Positions 52,568 to 62,381 are shown, numbered from the stretch's first letter. The stretch is DNA of 64,000 nt from Proteus terrae subsp. cibarius (GCF_011045835.1 NZ_CP047349.1:682001-746000); one strand, 5' to 3'. Program-made: numbers and translations. Notes: a model not told the origin generated them from the letters alone.

Positions 52568-52584
52568 TGGCATATCTTTTGCTT
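52568..52584 (+). promoter_or_regulatory. Sigma54 promoter of glnK-amtB
   Basis: TGGCAT-N5-TTGCT with GG at 52569-52570 and GC at 52581-52582, the required 10-base separation of the -24 and -12 elements. It sits about 43 bases before the glnK start. Confidence 0.82.
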
Positions 52585-52626
52585 TGCTATATAGGCTTTG
52601 CTCTTTCAAATATCGACGAGGTTTAT

Positions 52627-52965
52627 ATGAAATATATCATCGCCATTATTAAGCCATTTAAATTAGAAGAAGTACGAGAGTCACTCTCTGAGTTAGGCAT
52701 AAAGGGAATGACAATTAGCGAAGTAAAGGGATATGGGCGACAGAAAGGACATGCAGAGTTATATAGAGGAGCAGAATACGAAATTAATTTTCTTCCCAAA
52801 GTAAAAATAGAACTCGCTATTTGTGATGAACAACTTGAGCCTGTTATGCAAGTGATTATGCAAGCGACGGATACAGGAAAAGTAGGAGATGGAAAAATTT
52901 TTGTTTTGGAATTATTGCAGGCAATCCGTATTCGTACCGGTGAATCTGGTGATGAAGCTCTTTAA
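52627..52965 (+). CDS. glnK: Nitrogen regulatory PII protein GlnK
   Basis: GlnK is a trimeric PII signal protein. Under nitrogen sufficiency it docks on AmtB and blocks ammonium uptake; under limitation it is uridylylated. I start at ATG 52627 (MKYIIAIIKPFKLEEV), 112 residues as in the family. The T-loop has the uridylylation site Tyr51 in ELYRGAEYEINFLPK, and the C-terminal signature is TGKVGDGKIFV. It is transcribed from a sigma54/NtrC promoter and lies 12 bases upstream of amtB. Confidence 0.98.
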   Translation: MKYIIAIIKPFKLEEVRESLSELGIKGMTISEVKGYGRQKGHAELYRGAEYEINFLPKVKIELAICDEQLEPVMQVIMQATDTGKVGDGKIFVLELLQAIRIRTGESGDEAL

Positions 52966-52977
52966 AGGAGATATTCG

Positions 52978-54270
52978 ATGAAACGCTTACTTTCTTTGCT
53001 ATTAATGTTAGTGCTTACACACTTTTCTTCATCTGTATTTGCAACTGAAACAGTGACTGTTGATAAAGCCGATAATGGTTTTATGTTGATATGTACTGTT
53101 TTGGTTTTCTTTATGACTATACCTGGTATCGCCTTATTTTATGGAGGATTACTAAGAAGTAAAAACGTACTTTCTTTGATCACACAAGTGATGATGATCT
53201 TTAGTGTTGTGGTCATTCTTTGGATAACTTTTGGCTACAGTTTGGCTTTTACTGTGGGCAATAAAGTCTGGGGTGGGTGGTCACTTACTTTTTTGAATAA
53301 CGTATCACTGGATTCACTCTCTGGTTCAATTAATCAGTACGTGCATGTTGCTTTTCAAGGATCGTTTGCGGTTATCACTGTTGCATTAATTGTTGGAGCA
53401 TTAGGAGAGCGCATTCGTTTTTCTGCATTGCTTATTTTTACGATTATTTGGTTCTCTTTTTCTTATATCCCTATTGCTCATATGGTATGGGGAGAAGGTG
53501 GTTGGTTAATCGATGATGGTGCATTAGATTTTGCTGGGGGAACCGTCGTACATATTAATGCTGCTATTGCAGCTCTTGTTGGTGCTTACTTACTTGGTAA
53601 ACGACGTGATAGTCAGCATATAGCGCTTAAACCTCATAATTTACCCATGGTTTTTACAGGTACGGCTGTACTTTATATCGGTTGGTTCGGTTTTAATGCA
53701 GGCTCTGCTGGCAGTGCAAATGCGATTGCGGCTTTAGCGTTTTTAAATACGATAGTTGCAACTGCGGGAGCCGTACTTTCTTGGACTGCATCAGAATGGA
53801 TAACCAGAGGTAAGCCCTCTATGTTAGGTGGTTGTTCAGGTTGTATTGCAGGGTTAGTGGCGATTACGCCAGCTGCTGGCACTGTTGGCGTGATGGGCGC
53901 TTTATTTATTGGTGTAATGGGAGGAATTATTGGGCTTTGGGGGGTTGTTGTTTTAAAACGCTGGTTAAAAGCCGATGATGTTTGTGATGTTTTTGGTATT
54001 CATGGTACTTGCGGTATTGCAGGTTGCCTATTAACTGGGATATTTACAGCTTCATTTTTAGGTGGTGTAGGGTATAGCGATGGTATGACACTGAATAAAC
54101 AGGTTTTAATTCAATTAATCAGTGTTGTGATCACGGTAATTTGGTCTGGTGCTGTTGCTTATATTAGTTTTAAAATCGCAGATAAGCTGGTGGGGTTACG
54201 CGTTTCTGAAGAGGAAGAGCATGATGGATTAGATTTAACAACTCATGGTGAAAGAGCTTATCAGCAGTAA
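52978..54270 (+). CDS. amtB: Ammonium transporter AmtB
   Basis: AmtB is a trimeric channel-like ammonium transporter gated by GlnK. The 430-residue precursor has a signal peptide (MKRLLSLLLMLVLTHFSSSV, cleaved near FA-TET) and 11 membrane segments. The conserved twin pore histidines are near residues 192 (GGTVVHINAA) and 342 (GIHGTCGIAG), 150 apart as in E. coli. The Asp of LDFAGG is also present. The end DGLDLTTHGERAYQQ matches the GlnK-docking tail. Confidence 0.98.
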   Translation: MKRLLSLLLMLVLTHFSSSVFATETVTVDKADNGFMLICTVLVFFMTIPGIALFYGGLLRSKNVLSLITQVMMIFSVVVILWITFGYSLAFTVGNKVWGGWSLTFLNNVSLDSLSGSINQYVHVAFQGSFAVITVALIVGALGERIRFSALLIFTIIWFSFSYIPIAHMVWGEGGWLIDDGALDFAGGTVVHINAAIAALVGAYLLGKRRDSQHIALKPHNLPMVFTGTAVLYIGWFGFNAGSAGSANAIAALAFLNTIVATAGAVLSWTASEWITRGKPSMLGGCSGCIAGLVAITPAAGTVGVMGALFIGVMGGIIGLWGVVVLKRWLKADDVCDVFGIHGTCGIAGCLLTGIFTASFLGGVGYSDGMTLNKQVLIQLISVVITVIWSGAVAYISFKIADKLVGLRVSEEEEHDGLDLTTHGERAYQQ

Positions 54271-54277
54271 TTGTCTA

Positions 54278-54302
54278 TTCCCCCTCTTTTGAGGGGGGAA
54301 TA
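54278..54302. terminator. Hairpin between amtB and tesB
   Basis: ATTCCCCCTC, loop TTTT, GAGGGGGGAAT between convergent genes. The stem is strong but the T-tract is poor on both strands, so termination may be partial or Rho-assisted. Confidence 0.55.
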
Positions 54303-54312
54303 TGCCAAGATA

Positions 54313-55188
54313 TTATTTTGAATGTTTAGTACGTTTTTGGCGAATCACCCCTTCTTGAACAGAAGACGCCACTAGCTGACCGTTTGTATTAAAGAATTTA
54401 CCTCTCACAAATCCTCTACCGCCTGATGCTGAAGGGCTTTCAATCACATAAAGCAACCAATCATCTACACGGAATGGACGATGAAACCACATCGAATGGT
54501 CAATGGTAGCAACTTGCAGGTTTGTATCCATAAAGCCTAAACCATAAGGTTGGAGAGCGGTTGGTAAAAAGTCAAAATCAGAGACATAGCCAAGTAAGTA
54601 TTGATGCAAGAAAGGATCAGATGGCATTTCACCACGACTACGATACCAAACATAACGTTCAGCAGGCGCTTTAGAGTAGCCAAAAGGGCTAAAATATTGC
54701 ACTGGACGCGCCTCAAAAGGTGTTTCTCGTAGTGCTAAAGATTTAATCGGCTCAGGTAATTTAGGTGCTAATTTCTTTAAAATCTCATGTTGTGAAATAA
54801 GTTCATTTGGAAAAGGAACATTAGGCATTGCATCTTGATGTTCAAAACCTTCTTCAAATTCTTGAAAAGAAACCGTCATATAGAAAATAGGCTTACCATG
54901 CTGGATCGCACTGACTCTACGAGTGCTAAATGAACCACCATCACGGATAAACTCCACATCATAAACGATAGGCTTATGGCTATCACCAGGACGTAAAAAG
55001 TAGCTATGAAATGAGTTGATATAACGGTTATCAGCAATTGTCTGTTTTGCAGCGTATAGTGCTTGTCCTACTACTTGCCCACCAAAAACTTGAGGTAATC
55101 CTAAATCTTCGCTTTGACCTCTAAATAGACCCTCTTCTATTTTTTCAAGTGCCATCAAATTGATGAGATCTTTCAATGCTTGACTCAT
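54313..55188 (-). CDS. tesB: Acyl-CoA thioesterase II
   Basis: TesB hydrolyses medium- and long-chain acyl-CoA esters. The 291-residue product has the double-hotdog fold. The first half contains [28 protein letters not shown] and HSYFLRPGD; the second half has [19 protein letters not shown] and [13 protein letters not shown], with the catalytic Asp, and near the end SSVQEGVIR with the conserved Gln. It is five residues longer than E. coli. It is monocistronic and convergent with amtB. Confidence 0.97.
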   Translation of the reverse strand: MSQALKDLINLMALEKIEEGLFRGQSEDLGLPQVFGGQVVGQALYAAKQTIADNRYINSFHSYFLRPGDSHKPIVYDVEFIRDGGSFSTRRVSAIQHGKPIFYMTVSFQEFEEGFEHQDAMPNVPFPNELISQHEILKKLAPKLPEPIKSLALRETPFEARPVQYFSPFGYSKAPAERYVWYRSRGEMPSDPFLHQYLLGYVSDFDFLPTALQPYGLGFMDTNLQVATIDHSMWFHRPFRVDDWLLYVIESPSASGGRGFVRGKFFNTNGQLVASSVQEGVIRQKRTKHSK

Positions 55189-55506
55189 AGTGTACCTGTA
55201 TCATTAGATCTGGTTATTTTTTATAAAGTTGATTATATACAATCCTAAGAAGATAAAAAAATAATCTCCCTTTTTTCTCTTAGATCGCAACCTAATGATA
55301 AATGCACAGAGTTGATGGAGATTATTATTTATCAGCTTATTGAATACTCTCTGATGAGTTTATGAGAGGCAAAAAGAGCGTTAAAGGCAATTGAATAATC
55401 AGTGAGTGCATATTTGGGTAATTAATCATCACTTAGGTTTGCTTTCCTTGCTATTTAAGTCAGTTTAAAACATAATGCGTATCGTCTTAGCAATAAGACA
55501 ATCTAT
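55189..55506. other. tesB-ffs intergenic region
   Basis: About 318 bases between the tesB start and ffs. They should contain the tesB promoter (minus) and ffs promoter (+). An AT-rich run dominates. E. coli carries ybaY and ybaZ in this interval; neither is present. Confidence 0.5.
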
Positions 55507-55618
55507 GGGGCCTTGTTGGTTCTCCCGCAACGCTAACTTGTTAACTCGGTCAGGTCCGGAAGGAAGCAGCCATGGCAGGTGTCGCGTGTGCCGGGATGTC
55601 GCTGGCAAGGCCCCACCC
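55507..55618 (+). ncRNA. ffs: 4.5S RNA of the signal recognition particle
   Basis: The RNA partners Ffh to target inner-membrane proteins. The universally conserved core GGTCAGGTCCGGAAGGAAGC followed by AGCC and the GGCAGGTG...CGCGTGTGCCGGGATG side are present. The ends GGGGCCTTG (55507-55515) and CAAGGCCCC (55606-55614) close the long hairpin, and ACCC follows as in E. coli. The length of about 112 bases fits. Exact ends are inferred from pairing. Confidence 0.96.
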
Positions 55619-55765
55619 AATTTCTAGTCCTTCATAATTTCTAATCCCTCATAATTACTATTTCCTAAGATTATTCGTTTCTCTTTATATTTTAACTCTC
55701 TATACGTGTTTTTGAACGCTGTTTTCTTTCGGTTTGAGAGTCAATATTATTGAATGGAAAATAGT

Positions 55766-55873
55766 ATGCTTAATGTATCAATTTATTATTGGAAGATTTA
55801 CGGTAGTGTTTATAAATGGAAGGAATATTTGGGTAAAGCAGTGCGGTCATGCCGTAATAAGGCAACGGCATGA
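55766..55873 (+). CDS. Possible 35-residue small protein
   Basis: The frame is open from ATG 55766 (alternatively ATG 55754, adding MENS) to TGA at 55871-55873. GGAAAA lies about five bases upstream of 55766. The peptide is rich in aromatic and basic residues (begins MLNVSIYYWKIYGSVYKW, ends NKATA) and has one Cys. I do not recognise a family. A 9-bp perfect hairpin overlaps its last nine codons, which may argue for an RNA structure instead. Real expression is unproven. Confidence 0.3.
   Translation: MLNVSIYYWKIYGSVYKWKEYLGKAVRSCRNKATA
55847..55873. repeat. Perfect hairpin in ffs-hha interval
   Basis: TCATGCCGT (55847-55855), 9-base loop, ACGGCATGA (55865-55873). No T-run follows, so it is not a normal terminator. 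It overlaps the small frame above. Confidence 0.7.
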
Positions 55874-56001
55874 TGGTGTGTAATCATTCTACTGACAAGC
55901 AAACGCGAATAAAACGATATCTAAATTAAGAAATAATAACCCTACTACTATAAAAAATAAAAATAGCAAAAATAAAACTAAGGCAATTAAATAGAACTAG
56001 A
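55874..56001. other. Remainder of ffs-hha interval
   Basis: Apart from the small frame and hairpin, the 383 bases between ffs and hha look non-coding and AT-rich. No clear hha terminator on the minus strand is seen. Confidence 0.4.
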
Positions 56002-56205
56002 TTATCTAACAAATTTCCAAACAGACGCTGGAATTTTATCATATAGCTTATTCATTGTGAGTTCTGCTAAACGGTGGTCTGCGGCTGAATAAAACAGCTC
56101 CAGTTCATCATCAGAGAGTTCATATTTGTTTTTTTCAATCACACGTTCTAATGTTTCGATTGAAGTACATTTTCTTAAACGCATTAGATAGTCTGTCTTA
56201 GTCAT
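56002..56205 (-). CDS. hha: Hha/YmoA-family nucleoid-associated modulator
   Basis: Hha binds H-NS and modulates silencing of virulence and horizontally acquired genes. The 67-residue product starts [22 protein letters not shown] and ends [11 protein letters not shown]. It lacks the five extra N-terminal residues of E. coli Hha and so has the length of Yersinia YmoA. The cysteine at residue 13 corresponds to the Hha cysteine implicated in oxygen-dependent control by TomB. It lies 45 bases after tomB in the same orientation. Confidence 0.96.
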   Translation of the reverse strand: MTKTDYLMRLRKCTSIETLERVIEKNKYELSDDELELFYSAADHRLAELTMNKLYDKIPASVWKFVR

Positions 56206-56250
56206 GTTGTCTTTTCTCTATTATTAAAATAAAACTAAAGATAATTAAAT

Positions 56251-56613
56251 TTACTTAATATAACTTTTTGGGTTTTTGGCAATGAGAGTTAAAAGTGACA
56301 AGTTTAACTCTTTCCAATTATTGATATCTGAGTAAGAAATTGATGTATTACCAAATAAACGATAAGTCTCTTCAAGGTACTCTTCTATAAGAGTATTAAT
56401 GACATGTTTATCTGGGTATTTAATCTTAAATTTCCAACTAAAGTCCATAATGTGTTCAATTAGGACATTAAGGTCAACGCTTTTTGTGCTACTCAGATCG
56501 TTGTGCCAAACTGTACTACCTTTATCTAATGAGCCTAAAGCTTGCTGCAATAGCTCTTCACATAAAAATGACAATTCAGCTAAATCTACTTTTTCTGGTG
56601 AATATTCGTCCAT
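56251..56613 (-). CDS. tomB: Hha toxicity modulator TomB
   Basis: TomB is the antitoxin-like partner that counteracts Hha and affects biofilm and conjugation. The 120-residue acidic product starts MDEYSPEKVDLAELSFLCEEL, with a Cys at residue 18 as in E. coli TomB. It also contains LNVLIEHIMDFSWKFKIKYPD and LIEEYLEETYRLFG. It is upstream of hha, the standard operon order. The C-terminal third is diverged from E. coli. Confidence 0.94.
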   Translation of the reverse strand: MDEYSPEKVDLAELSFLCEELLQQALGSLDKGSTVWHNDLSSTKSVDLNVLIEHIMDFSWKFKIKYPDKHVINTLIEEYLEETYRLFGNTSISYSDINNWKELNLSLLTLIAKNPKSYIK

Positions 56614-57202
56614 AACATATCGTAATTGAATTAATAGAAAATATTCATTAATAATGATAAATGCTTAAAATTGAACTTATTAACGAGAAACATCACATAA
56701 TTCATTAATGGATTAATAAAAAATATAAACTTGAAAATGGGTGTTTATATTTACTCGTATGCTAAAAGAGTTTAATAATTATATTTATTATTTCTAACAA
56801 AGTAATAGCATATCAAAAGATAATACTGAGCACTCAATTGCACTCGAATGAGTTTAAAATTTATACAATAAGTATTTCTTTGCTTAATATAGCACTATTA
56901 TTGCATAAGTCACTATCTGAACAACAGAATTTTGTCTATTTTCGTAAAAATCAACAAATCTCAATTAAAGAGTATTTTTCTTAACATAATGATTATCTTT
57001 GTTTTTATTGTAATTTGAATGTTTAAGCGTGCAATTGAGGCATAATTATCGCTGTTATTTATAAATAACAGAGCTGTTTAATTTTGACAAAAAGTCATAT
57101 ATAAGAAAAAAAATAAAATGAGTTTATTGATTAAAGAGATATTTCCTAAAAATAATATAATGAGATAAGTTTTCATTTAAAACAATACATCAATAGATAA
57201 AG
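56614..57202. other. Long tomB-acrB intergenic region
   Basis: About 590 bases, strongly AT-rich, with no gene that I can support. It includes the tomB upstream region (minus), a perfect 20-base palindrome at 57052-57071, and several H-NS-like A/T runs. Short frames of 7-12 codons occur without ribosome sites. Confidence 0.5.
57052..57071. repeat. Perfect 20-bp palindrome
   Basis: CTGTTATTTATAAATAACAG is its own reverse complement. Possible roles are a dimeric regulator site or a hairpin; no adjacent promoter is clear. Confidence 0.7.
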
Positions 57203-57228
57203 AAAAAGGTCGCTTTCGCGACCTTTTT
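57203..57228 (-). terminator. Terminator of acrAB
   Basis: AAAAAGGTCGC (57203-57213), loop TTTC, GCGACCTTTTT (57218-57228). The minus-strand stem ends in a T-run, 27 bases after the acrB stop. Confidence 0.92.
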
Positions 57229-57254
57229 GGCATTCTCACTCAAATCCATTCAAA

Positions 57255-60200
57255 TTAGTGTGAATGATTTGGATGCTCTAAATCTTCATTTTTCTTCGCG
57301 AATCGTCTACGGATCACAACGAAGAAAATAGGAACAAAGTAAATAGCAAGGGAGGTTGCGGCAATCATACCACCAAATACACCTGTACCTACTGAGTTCT
57401 GAGCACCAGAACCTGCGCCGTTACTTAATACCAGAGGAATAACCCCTAACATAAAGGCCAGTGAAGTCATTAGAATTGGACGTAGACGCATTCTGACTGA
57501 GTCTAAGGTTGCTTCTATGAGTCCTTTGCCTTCTTTTTCCATCAGATCTTTGGCGAATTCAACAATTAATATTGCGTTTTTCGCCGATAACCCAATGGTT
57601 GTTAAGAGCCCAACCTTAAAGTAAACGTCATTTTCAAGACCTCTCAGTGATGTTAATGCAAGCGCACCGATAACACCCAGTGGAACGACTAACATAACGG
57701 AGAATGGTACTGACCAGCTTTCATAAAGAGCAGCAAGACAGAGGAATACGACTATCAAGGAAATGGTATACAGAGCAGGCGCCTGGTTACCCGATAAACG
57801 TTCTTGATATGACATTCCTGTCCATTCATAACCGATACCGCTTGGTAATTTACTGGCGAGATCTTCCATCATCAGCATTGCGTCACCACTACTTTGACCT
57901 GGTGTTGCACTACCTTGAATTTGAACTGCTGGTAAACCGTTATAACGCTCTAAACGAGGAGAGCCGTATAACCAAGGATCTTTACTTGTATCAATGAATG
58001 ATGAGAATGGAACCATCTGACCGACATTGTTACGAACATAAAGATTACCAATATCTTGTGGCAGCATGCGGAATTGTGATTCAGCTTGAACGTAAACTTT
58101 CTTAACACGACCACGGTCGATAAAGTCGTTAACGTAACTACCACCAAACATGGTACCTAATGTTGAATAAATATCGCTAATTGCAACACCTTGAGCTTGT
58201 GCTTTCTCTAGGTCAATATATAGACGATATTGTGATGTATCTTCCTGACCATTAGGACGTACACCCATTAGCATTTCAGGCTGTTGCGCTGCCATTCCAA
58301 GTAATTGATTTCGAGCTTCCATGAGTTTATCGTGACCGAGGTTGGCTTTATCCACTAACTCGAATTCGAAACCACCCGCAGAACCTAACTCAACAATTGC
58401 TGGAATATTAAATGAGTAAACAAAGGCTTCCTTAATTTGGGATAATGCCATATTGGCACGCCCTACAATTGCCGGAACTTTGTCTTCATCTGCTTTACGC
58501 TCACTCCAATCATTCAATACAACGAAGACTAGGCCCATATTTTGCCCTTGACCACCGAAGCCGAAGCCACTTACGGTAAAGACAGATTTAACGAGCTCTT
58601 TTTCATCGGTATTGAAGTAGTCGTTTACTCTTTCCAGTACGTCTTGTGTTTGTTCTTGCGTTGAACCCGCAGGTAACTGAACCATTGTCAGTAATACCCC
58701 TTGGTCTTCTTCAGGTAAGAACGATGCAGGTAAGCGAATAAACATTAACGCCATACCAGCAACTAATAAAACGTAAATTAATAAGTAACGACCAGTACCA
58801 CGAAGTGTACGGGATACACTGTCAGTATAGTGATGACTACTCTTTTCAAAGGTACGGTTAAACCAACCAAAGAAACCAGTTTGCACACCATGACTACCTT
58901 TCGGTACAGGTTTTAACATCGTTGCACAAAGTGCAGGTGTTAAAATCAAGGCAACGAAAACAGACAGCACCATTGCTGATACGATGGTGATAGAGAACTG
59001 GCGATAAATCGCACCAGTTGAACCACCAAAGAATGCCATTGGAATAAATACCGCTGAAAGCACTAGGGCGATACCGACCAGAGCACTTTGGATTTGTCCC
59101 ATAGATTTACGTGTTGCTTCTTTAGGTGATAAACCTTCTTCTTGCATAACACGTTCGACGTTTTCTACTACAACGATGGCGTCATCCACCAGAAGCCCGA
59201 TGGCAAGTACCATCGCAAACATCGTCAAAGTATTTATCGAATAACCAAACGCCGAGAGTATGGCGAAGGTACCTAACAATACAACAGGTACTGCAATTGT
59301 TGGGATTAACGTAGCTCGGAAGTTCTGTAAGAACAGATACATAACTACGAATACCAGCATGATGGCTTCAATAAGCGTTTTTACCACTTCGAAAATAGAG
59401 ATCTTAACGAATGGCGTTGTATCATATGGATAAACGACCTCTAATCCCGCAGGGAAGAACGGTTCCATTTCAGCTAATGCAGCACGTACAGCTGTTGCGG
59501 TATCTAATGCGTTAGCTCCTGTTGCTAACTTAATACCAATACCAGAAGCAGGTAGGCCATTAAAGCGAGCAATAGTGCTATAGTTTTCCGCCCCCATTTC
59601 AACAATACCCAGATCTTTTAGCTTAACCTGCGAACCGTCAGTATTGACTTTCATCAGGATGTCGCCAAATTGCTCTGCGGTATTAAGTCGAGTTTGGGCA
59701 ATAATAGATACGTTTAAACGCTGACCAGGAACAGGAGGTGTGCCTCCTAATTGACCTGCTGCCACTTGGTTATTTTGCGCTCTAATTGCACCAATAACGT
59801 CAAGTGTTGTCATGTTATATTTCACCAATTTATCTGGATCTAACCAAATACGCATTGCGTATTGGGTACCAAATAACTGGGTTTCACCCACACCGGTTAC
59901 ACGGCTTAACGGGTCTTTAATCGTTGCACCCACATAGTCTGCAATATCATCTTGTGACATTGAACCGTCACTTGAGATGAACCCTGCAACCATCAAGAAT
60001 GAACTTGAGGATTTATCAACACTAATCCCTTGTTGTTGCACTTCCTGAGGTAATAACGGCATGGCAAGTTGCAGTTTATTCTGCACCTGTACTTGCGCGA
60101 TATCAGGGTCAGTACCTGCTTCAAAGGTCAGAGTGATATTCATCATACCAGCCGAGTCACTGGTCGCAGACATATACACCATGTTATCGATACCATTCAT

Positions 60201-60404
60201 ATTCTGTTCGATAACTTGGGTAACGGTGTTCTGCACAGTGGTGGCGTCAGCACCAGGATAAACCGCAGAGATAGAAATCGCTGGCGGCGCAATCGTTGGA
60301 TACTGGGCAACAGGCAGTTTGATGAGTGCCAGAAGACCTGCGAGCATGGTAATTATCGCAATTACCCACGCAAATATCGGTCTATCTATAAAAAACTTAG
60401 GCAT
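57255..60404 (-). CDS. acrB: RND multidrug efflux pump AcrB
   Basis: AcrB is the inner-membrane proton-driven trimeric pump that expels antibiotics, dyes and bile salts through AcrA and TolC. The 1049 residues equal E. coli AcrB. The proton-relay pair lies in [17 protein letters not shown] (about residues 407-408), and the relay Lys in [18 protein letters not shown] (about 940). Two large periplasmic loops and 12 membrane segments are present. The start [17 protein letters not shown] is typical. It lies 14 bases after acrA, with its own terminator. Confidence 0.98.
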   Translation of the reverse strand: MPKFFIDRPIFAWVIAIITMLAGLLALIKLPVAQYPTIAPPAISISAVYPGADATTVQNTVTQVIEQNMNGIDNMVYMSATSDSAGMMNITLTFEAGTDPDIAQVQVQNKLQLAMPLLPQEVQQQGISVDKSSSSFLMVAGFISSDGSMSQDDIADYVGATIKDPLSRVTGVGETQLFGTQYAMRIWLDPDKLVKYNMTTLDVIGAIRAQNNQVAAGQLGGTPPVPGQRLNVSIIAQTRLNTAEQFGDILMKVNTDGSQVKLKDLGIVEMGAENYSTIARFNGLPASGIGIKLATGANALDTATAVRAALAEMEPFFPAGLEVVYPYDTTPFVKISIFEVVKTLIEAIMLVFVVMYLFLQNFRATLIPTIAVPVVLLGTFAILSAFGYSINTLTMFAMVLAIGLLVDDAIVVVENVERVMQEEGLSPKEATRKSMGQIQSALVGIALVLSAVFIPMAFFGGSTGAIYRQFSITIVSAMVLSVFVALILTPALCATMLKPVPKGSHGVQTGFFGWFNRTFEKSSHHYTDSVSRTLRGTGRYLLIYVLLVAGMALMFIRLPASFLPEEDQGVLLTMVQLPAGSTQEQTQDVLERVNDYFNTDEKELVKSVFTVSGFGFGGQGQNMGLVFVVLNDWSERKADEDKVPAIVGRANMALSQIKEAFVYSFNIPAIVELGSAGGFEFELVDKANLGHDKLMEARNQLLGMAAQQPEMLMGVRPNGQEDTSQYRLYIDLEKAQAQGVAISDIYSTLGTMFGGSYVNDFIDRGRVKKVYVQAESQFRMLPQDIGNLYVRNNVGQMVPFSSFIDTSKDPWLYGSPRLERYNGLPAVQIQGSATPGQSSGDAMLMMEDLASKLPSGIGYEWTGMSYQERLSGNQAPALYTISLIVVFLCLAALYESWSVPFSVMLVVPLGVIGALALTSLRGLENDVYFKVGLLTTIGLSAKNAILIVEFAKDLMEKEGKGLIEATLDSVRMRLRPILMTSLAFMLGVIPLVLSNGAGSGAQNSVGTGVFGGMIAATSLAIYFVPIFFVVIRRRFAKKNEDLEHPNHSH

Positions 60405-60418
60405 GGATCACCGACTCC

Positions 60419-61612
60419 TTATTGAGGATTCTTAGCTGGCTCAGTTTGTTCAGGTGATGGCTTCGCATCTAAATTCTCTTCTTGAGGCGTTACTGTCATT
60501 TTTGGTTTTGCTTTTTGCAATCCAGAAACGATAACGCGATCACCAGCCTGAACACCACTATTAACGAGCCATTTATTACCAACAGCTTGTGACACTTCGA
60601 TGGTACGAACTTCAACAACGTTGTCTTTATTAACAACCATTGCTGTTGCATCACCACGCGCTGTACGAATCACAGCTTGTTGTGGGATCAAAACTGCATT
60701 TTGGCGAATACCATTTTCTAACTTAGTGCGAACAAACATACCTGGTAATAATTCCCCATTAGGGTTAGGTACGATAGCACGCATAGTAATTGAGCCTGTT
60801 GTCTCATCAACAGTCACATCAGAAAATTCTAAATGGCCTTTCTGTGCGTAAGCTTGCCCATTAGTCAGTGTTAAATGAACAACAGGTTTGCCTTGCTCTT
60901 GACGAATAATGCCACTTTCAATTTCATTTTTGAGTTTCAGGTAATCTTCACTCGACTGCGTCACATTGACGTAAATCGGATCGATTTGCTGAACAGTTGT
61001 CAGTGCGACTTGTTGACCTGGAGCGACAAGGGCGCCTTCAGTCACTGTTGATTTACCCGAACGACCTGAAATTGGAGCCGTTACTTTCGTATATTCAAGA
61101 TTAATCTTTGCCGTTGTGACAGCGGCTTCGCCCGCTCTAACAGCAGCGACAGCTTGTGCATACTGAGACGTTGCAGTATCAAAATCTTGTTTACTGACAT
61201 AGTTTGTACCCAGCAGAGGCTTATAACGCTCCACAGTGAGACGAGCTATTTCAGCATTAGCTTTAGCTTTCGCTAGTTCAGCTTGCGCACTATTTAAAGT
61301 TGCTTCAAACATAGCTGGGTCGATTTGGTACAAAGATGTACCTGCTTCTACATAGCTACCTTCGGTGTAATTGCGTTTTAAAATAATGCCGCCAACTTGA
61401 GGACGAACTTCAGCAATACGGAAGGCTGATGTACGACCTGGTAAATCAGTTGTGATTGTCAGAGCTTGCGCCCCTAAAGTCACAACACCGACAGCCGGTG
61501 CAGGAGGTGGACCCCCAGCAGACTGTTTAGCTTTGTCGTCACATCCAGCAAGAACCAAGCTGCCTGATAGCACTAACAGAGCCAGAGGCAAAACCCCTCT
61601 GTTTTTTCGCAT
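60419..61612 (-). CDS. acrA: Efflux periplasmic adaptor AcrA
   Basis: AcrA is a lipoprotein linking AcrB to the TolC channel. I start at ATG 61612 (MRKNRGVLPLALLVLSG) after AGAGG, giving 397 residues as in E. coli; a longer upstream frame would cross the promoter region. The lipobox is VLAGC near residue 24. The lipoyl, alpha-hairpin and beta-barrel domains follow, with RPQVGGIILKRNYTEGSYVEAG and ITMRAIVPNPNGELLPGMFV. It is repressed by AcrR, whose operator lies upstream. Confidence 0.97.
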   Translation of the reverse strand: MRKNRGVLPLALLVLSGSLVLAGCDDKAKQSAGGPPPAPAVGVVTLGAQALTITTDLPGRTSAFRIAEVRPQVGGIILKRNYTEGSYVEAGTSLYQIDPAMFEATLNSAQAELAKAKANAEIARLTVERYKPLLGTNYVSKQDFDTATSQYAQAVAAVRAGEAAVTTAKINLEYTKVTAPISGRSGKSTVTEGALVAPGQQVALTTVQQIDPIYVNVTQSSEDYLKLKNEIESGIIRQEQGKPVVHLTLTNGQAYAQKGHLEFSDVTVDETTGSITMRAIVPNPNGELLPGMFVRTKLENGIRQNAVLIPQQAVIRTARGDATAMVVNKDNVVEVRTIEVSQAVGNKWLVNSGVQAGDRVIVSGLQKAKPKMTVTPQEENLDAKPSPEQTEPAKNPQ

Positions 61613-61689
61613 AAGAAAACCTCTATTCAAACGTTGTTTCCCGGGATAAAAATAATTAAGTTGATGATTGGTTGCGATGTATAGTACAA

Positions 61690-61707
61690 ACATACATGAA
61701 TGTATGT
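61690..61707. promoter_or_regulatory. AcrR operator
   Basis: ACATACATGAATGTATGT is a perfect 18-bp palindrome between divergent acrA and acrR. It shares the TACAT...ATGTA core of the known E. coli AcrR operator. It can control both genes. Confidence 0.88.
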
Positions 61708-61736
61708 AAATTAACTTCAGTCAAAATCGAGGATTA

Positions 61737-62381
61737 ATGGCACGAAAAACTAAACGGCAGGCACAAGAAACAAAACAGCAGATTATTGATGCTGCACTTA
61801 GGTTGTTTACTGTGCAAGGCGTTTCTGCCACATCACTTTCAGATATTGCATCCGCGGCAGGTGTTACCCGTGGCGCAATATATTGGCACTTTAAAAATAA
61901 AGTGGATTTATTTACTGAAGCGTGCGAACTCACCGACTTAAAAATAGAATCTTTAGAAATAGAGTATCAAACAAAATACCCAGATGATCCACTATTTGTA
62001 TTAAGAGAATTGCTTATTTACATATTGACATCAATTGTCGAAGATCCCAAACATAATGCACTTTTAGAAATATATTTCCATAAATGCGAATTTGTCGGTG
62101 AAATGACACCAATTGTTGAAATTCGCAGAGAATTGTGTGCAGCCGATCACTCCAGAATAGAACAGTCTTTATCTCGTTGTATTGAAAAAAAACAACTTCC
62201 TGCCGACCTTAATTTAAGAAGGTCGGCCATCATGTTAAGAGCAATGATGACTGGCCTTGCCGAAAACTGGTTATTTTCACCAGAAAGTTTTTCTATCAAA
62301 GATGAATGTCAATATTTGGTTGATAGCTTTATTGATATGATAAAGCACAGCGCAAATATGAGAATATCAGCGCCATCTTAA
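61737..62381 (+). CDS. acrR: TetR-family repressor AcrR
   Basis: AcrR represses acrAB and itself and is released by drugs binding its C-terminal pocket. The 214-residue product (215 in E. coli) has the TetR helix-turn-helix TSLSDIASAAGVTRGAIYWHFKNKVDLF at about residues 30-60 and an all-helical ligand domain. The start ATG follows GAGGATT. It appears intact: no stop or frameshift that would cause constitutive efflux is visible. Confidence 0.96.
   Translation: MARKTKRQAQETKQQIIDAALRLFTVQGVSATSLSDIASAAGVTRGAIYWHFKNKVDLFTEACELTDLKIESLEIEYQTKYPDDPLFVLRELLIYILTSIVEDPKHNALLEIYFHKCEFVGEMTPIVEIRRELCAADHSRIEQSLSRCIEKKQLPADLNLRRSAIMLRAMMTGLAENWLFSPESFSIKDECQYLVDSFIDMIKHSANMRISAPS

Noticed and set aside
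55315..55365. 16-codon hydrophobic frame between tesB and ffs
   Set aside because: No Shine-Dalgarno and no flanking structure; this length is expected by chance in AT-rich DNA.
60069..60425. 118-codon + strand frame antisense to the start of acrB
   Set aside because: It lies wholly opposite a highly conserved gene, has no ribosome site, and its composition mirrors acrB codons.
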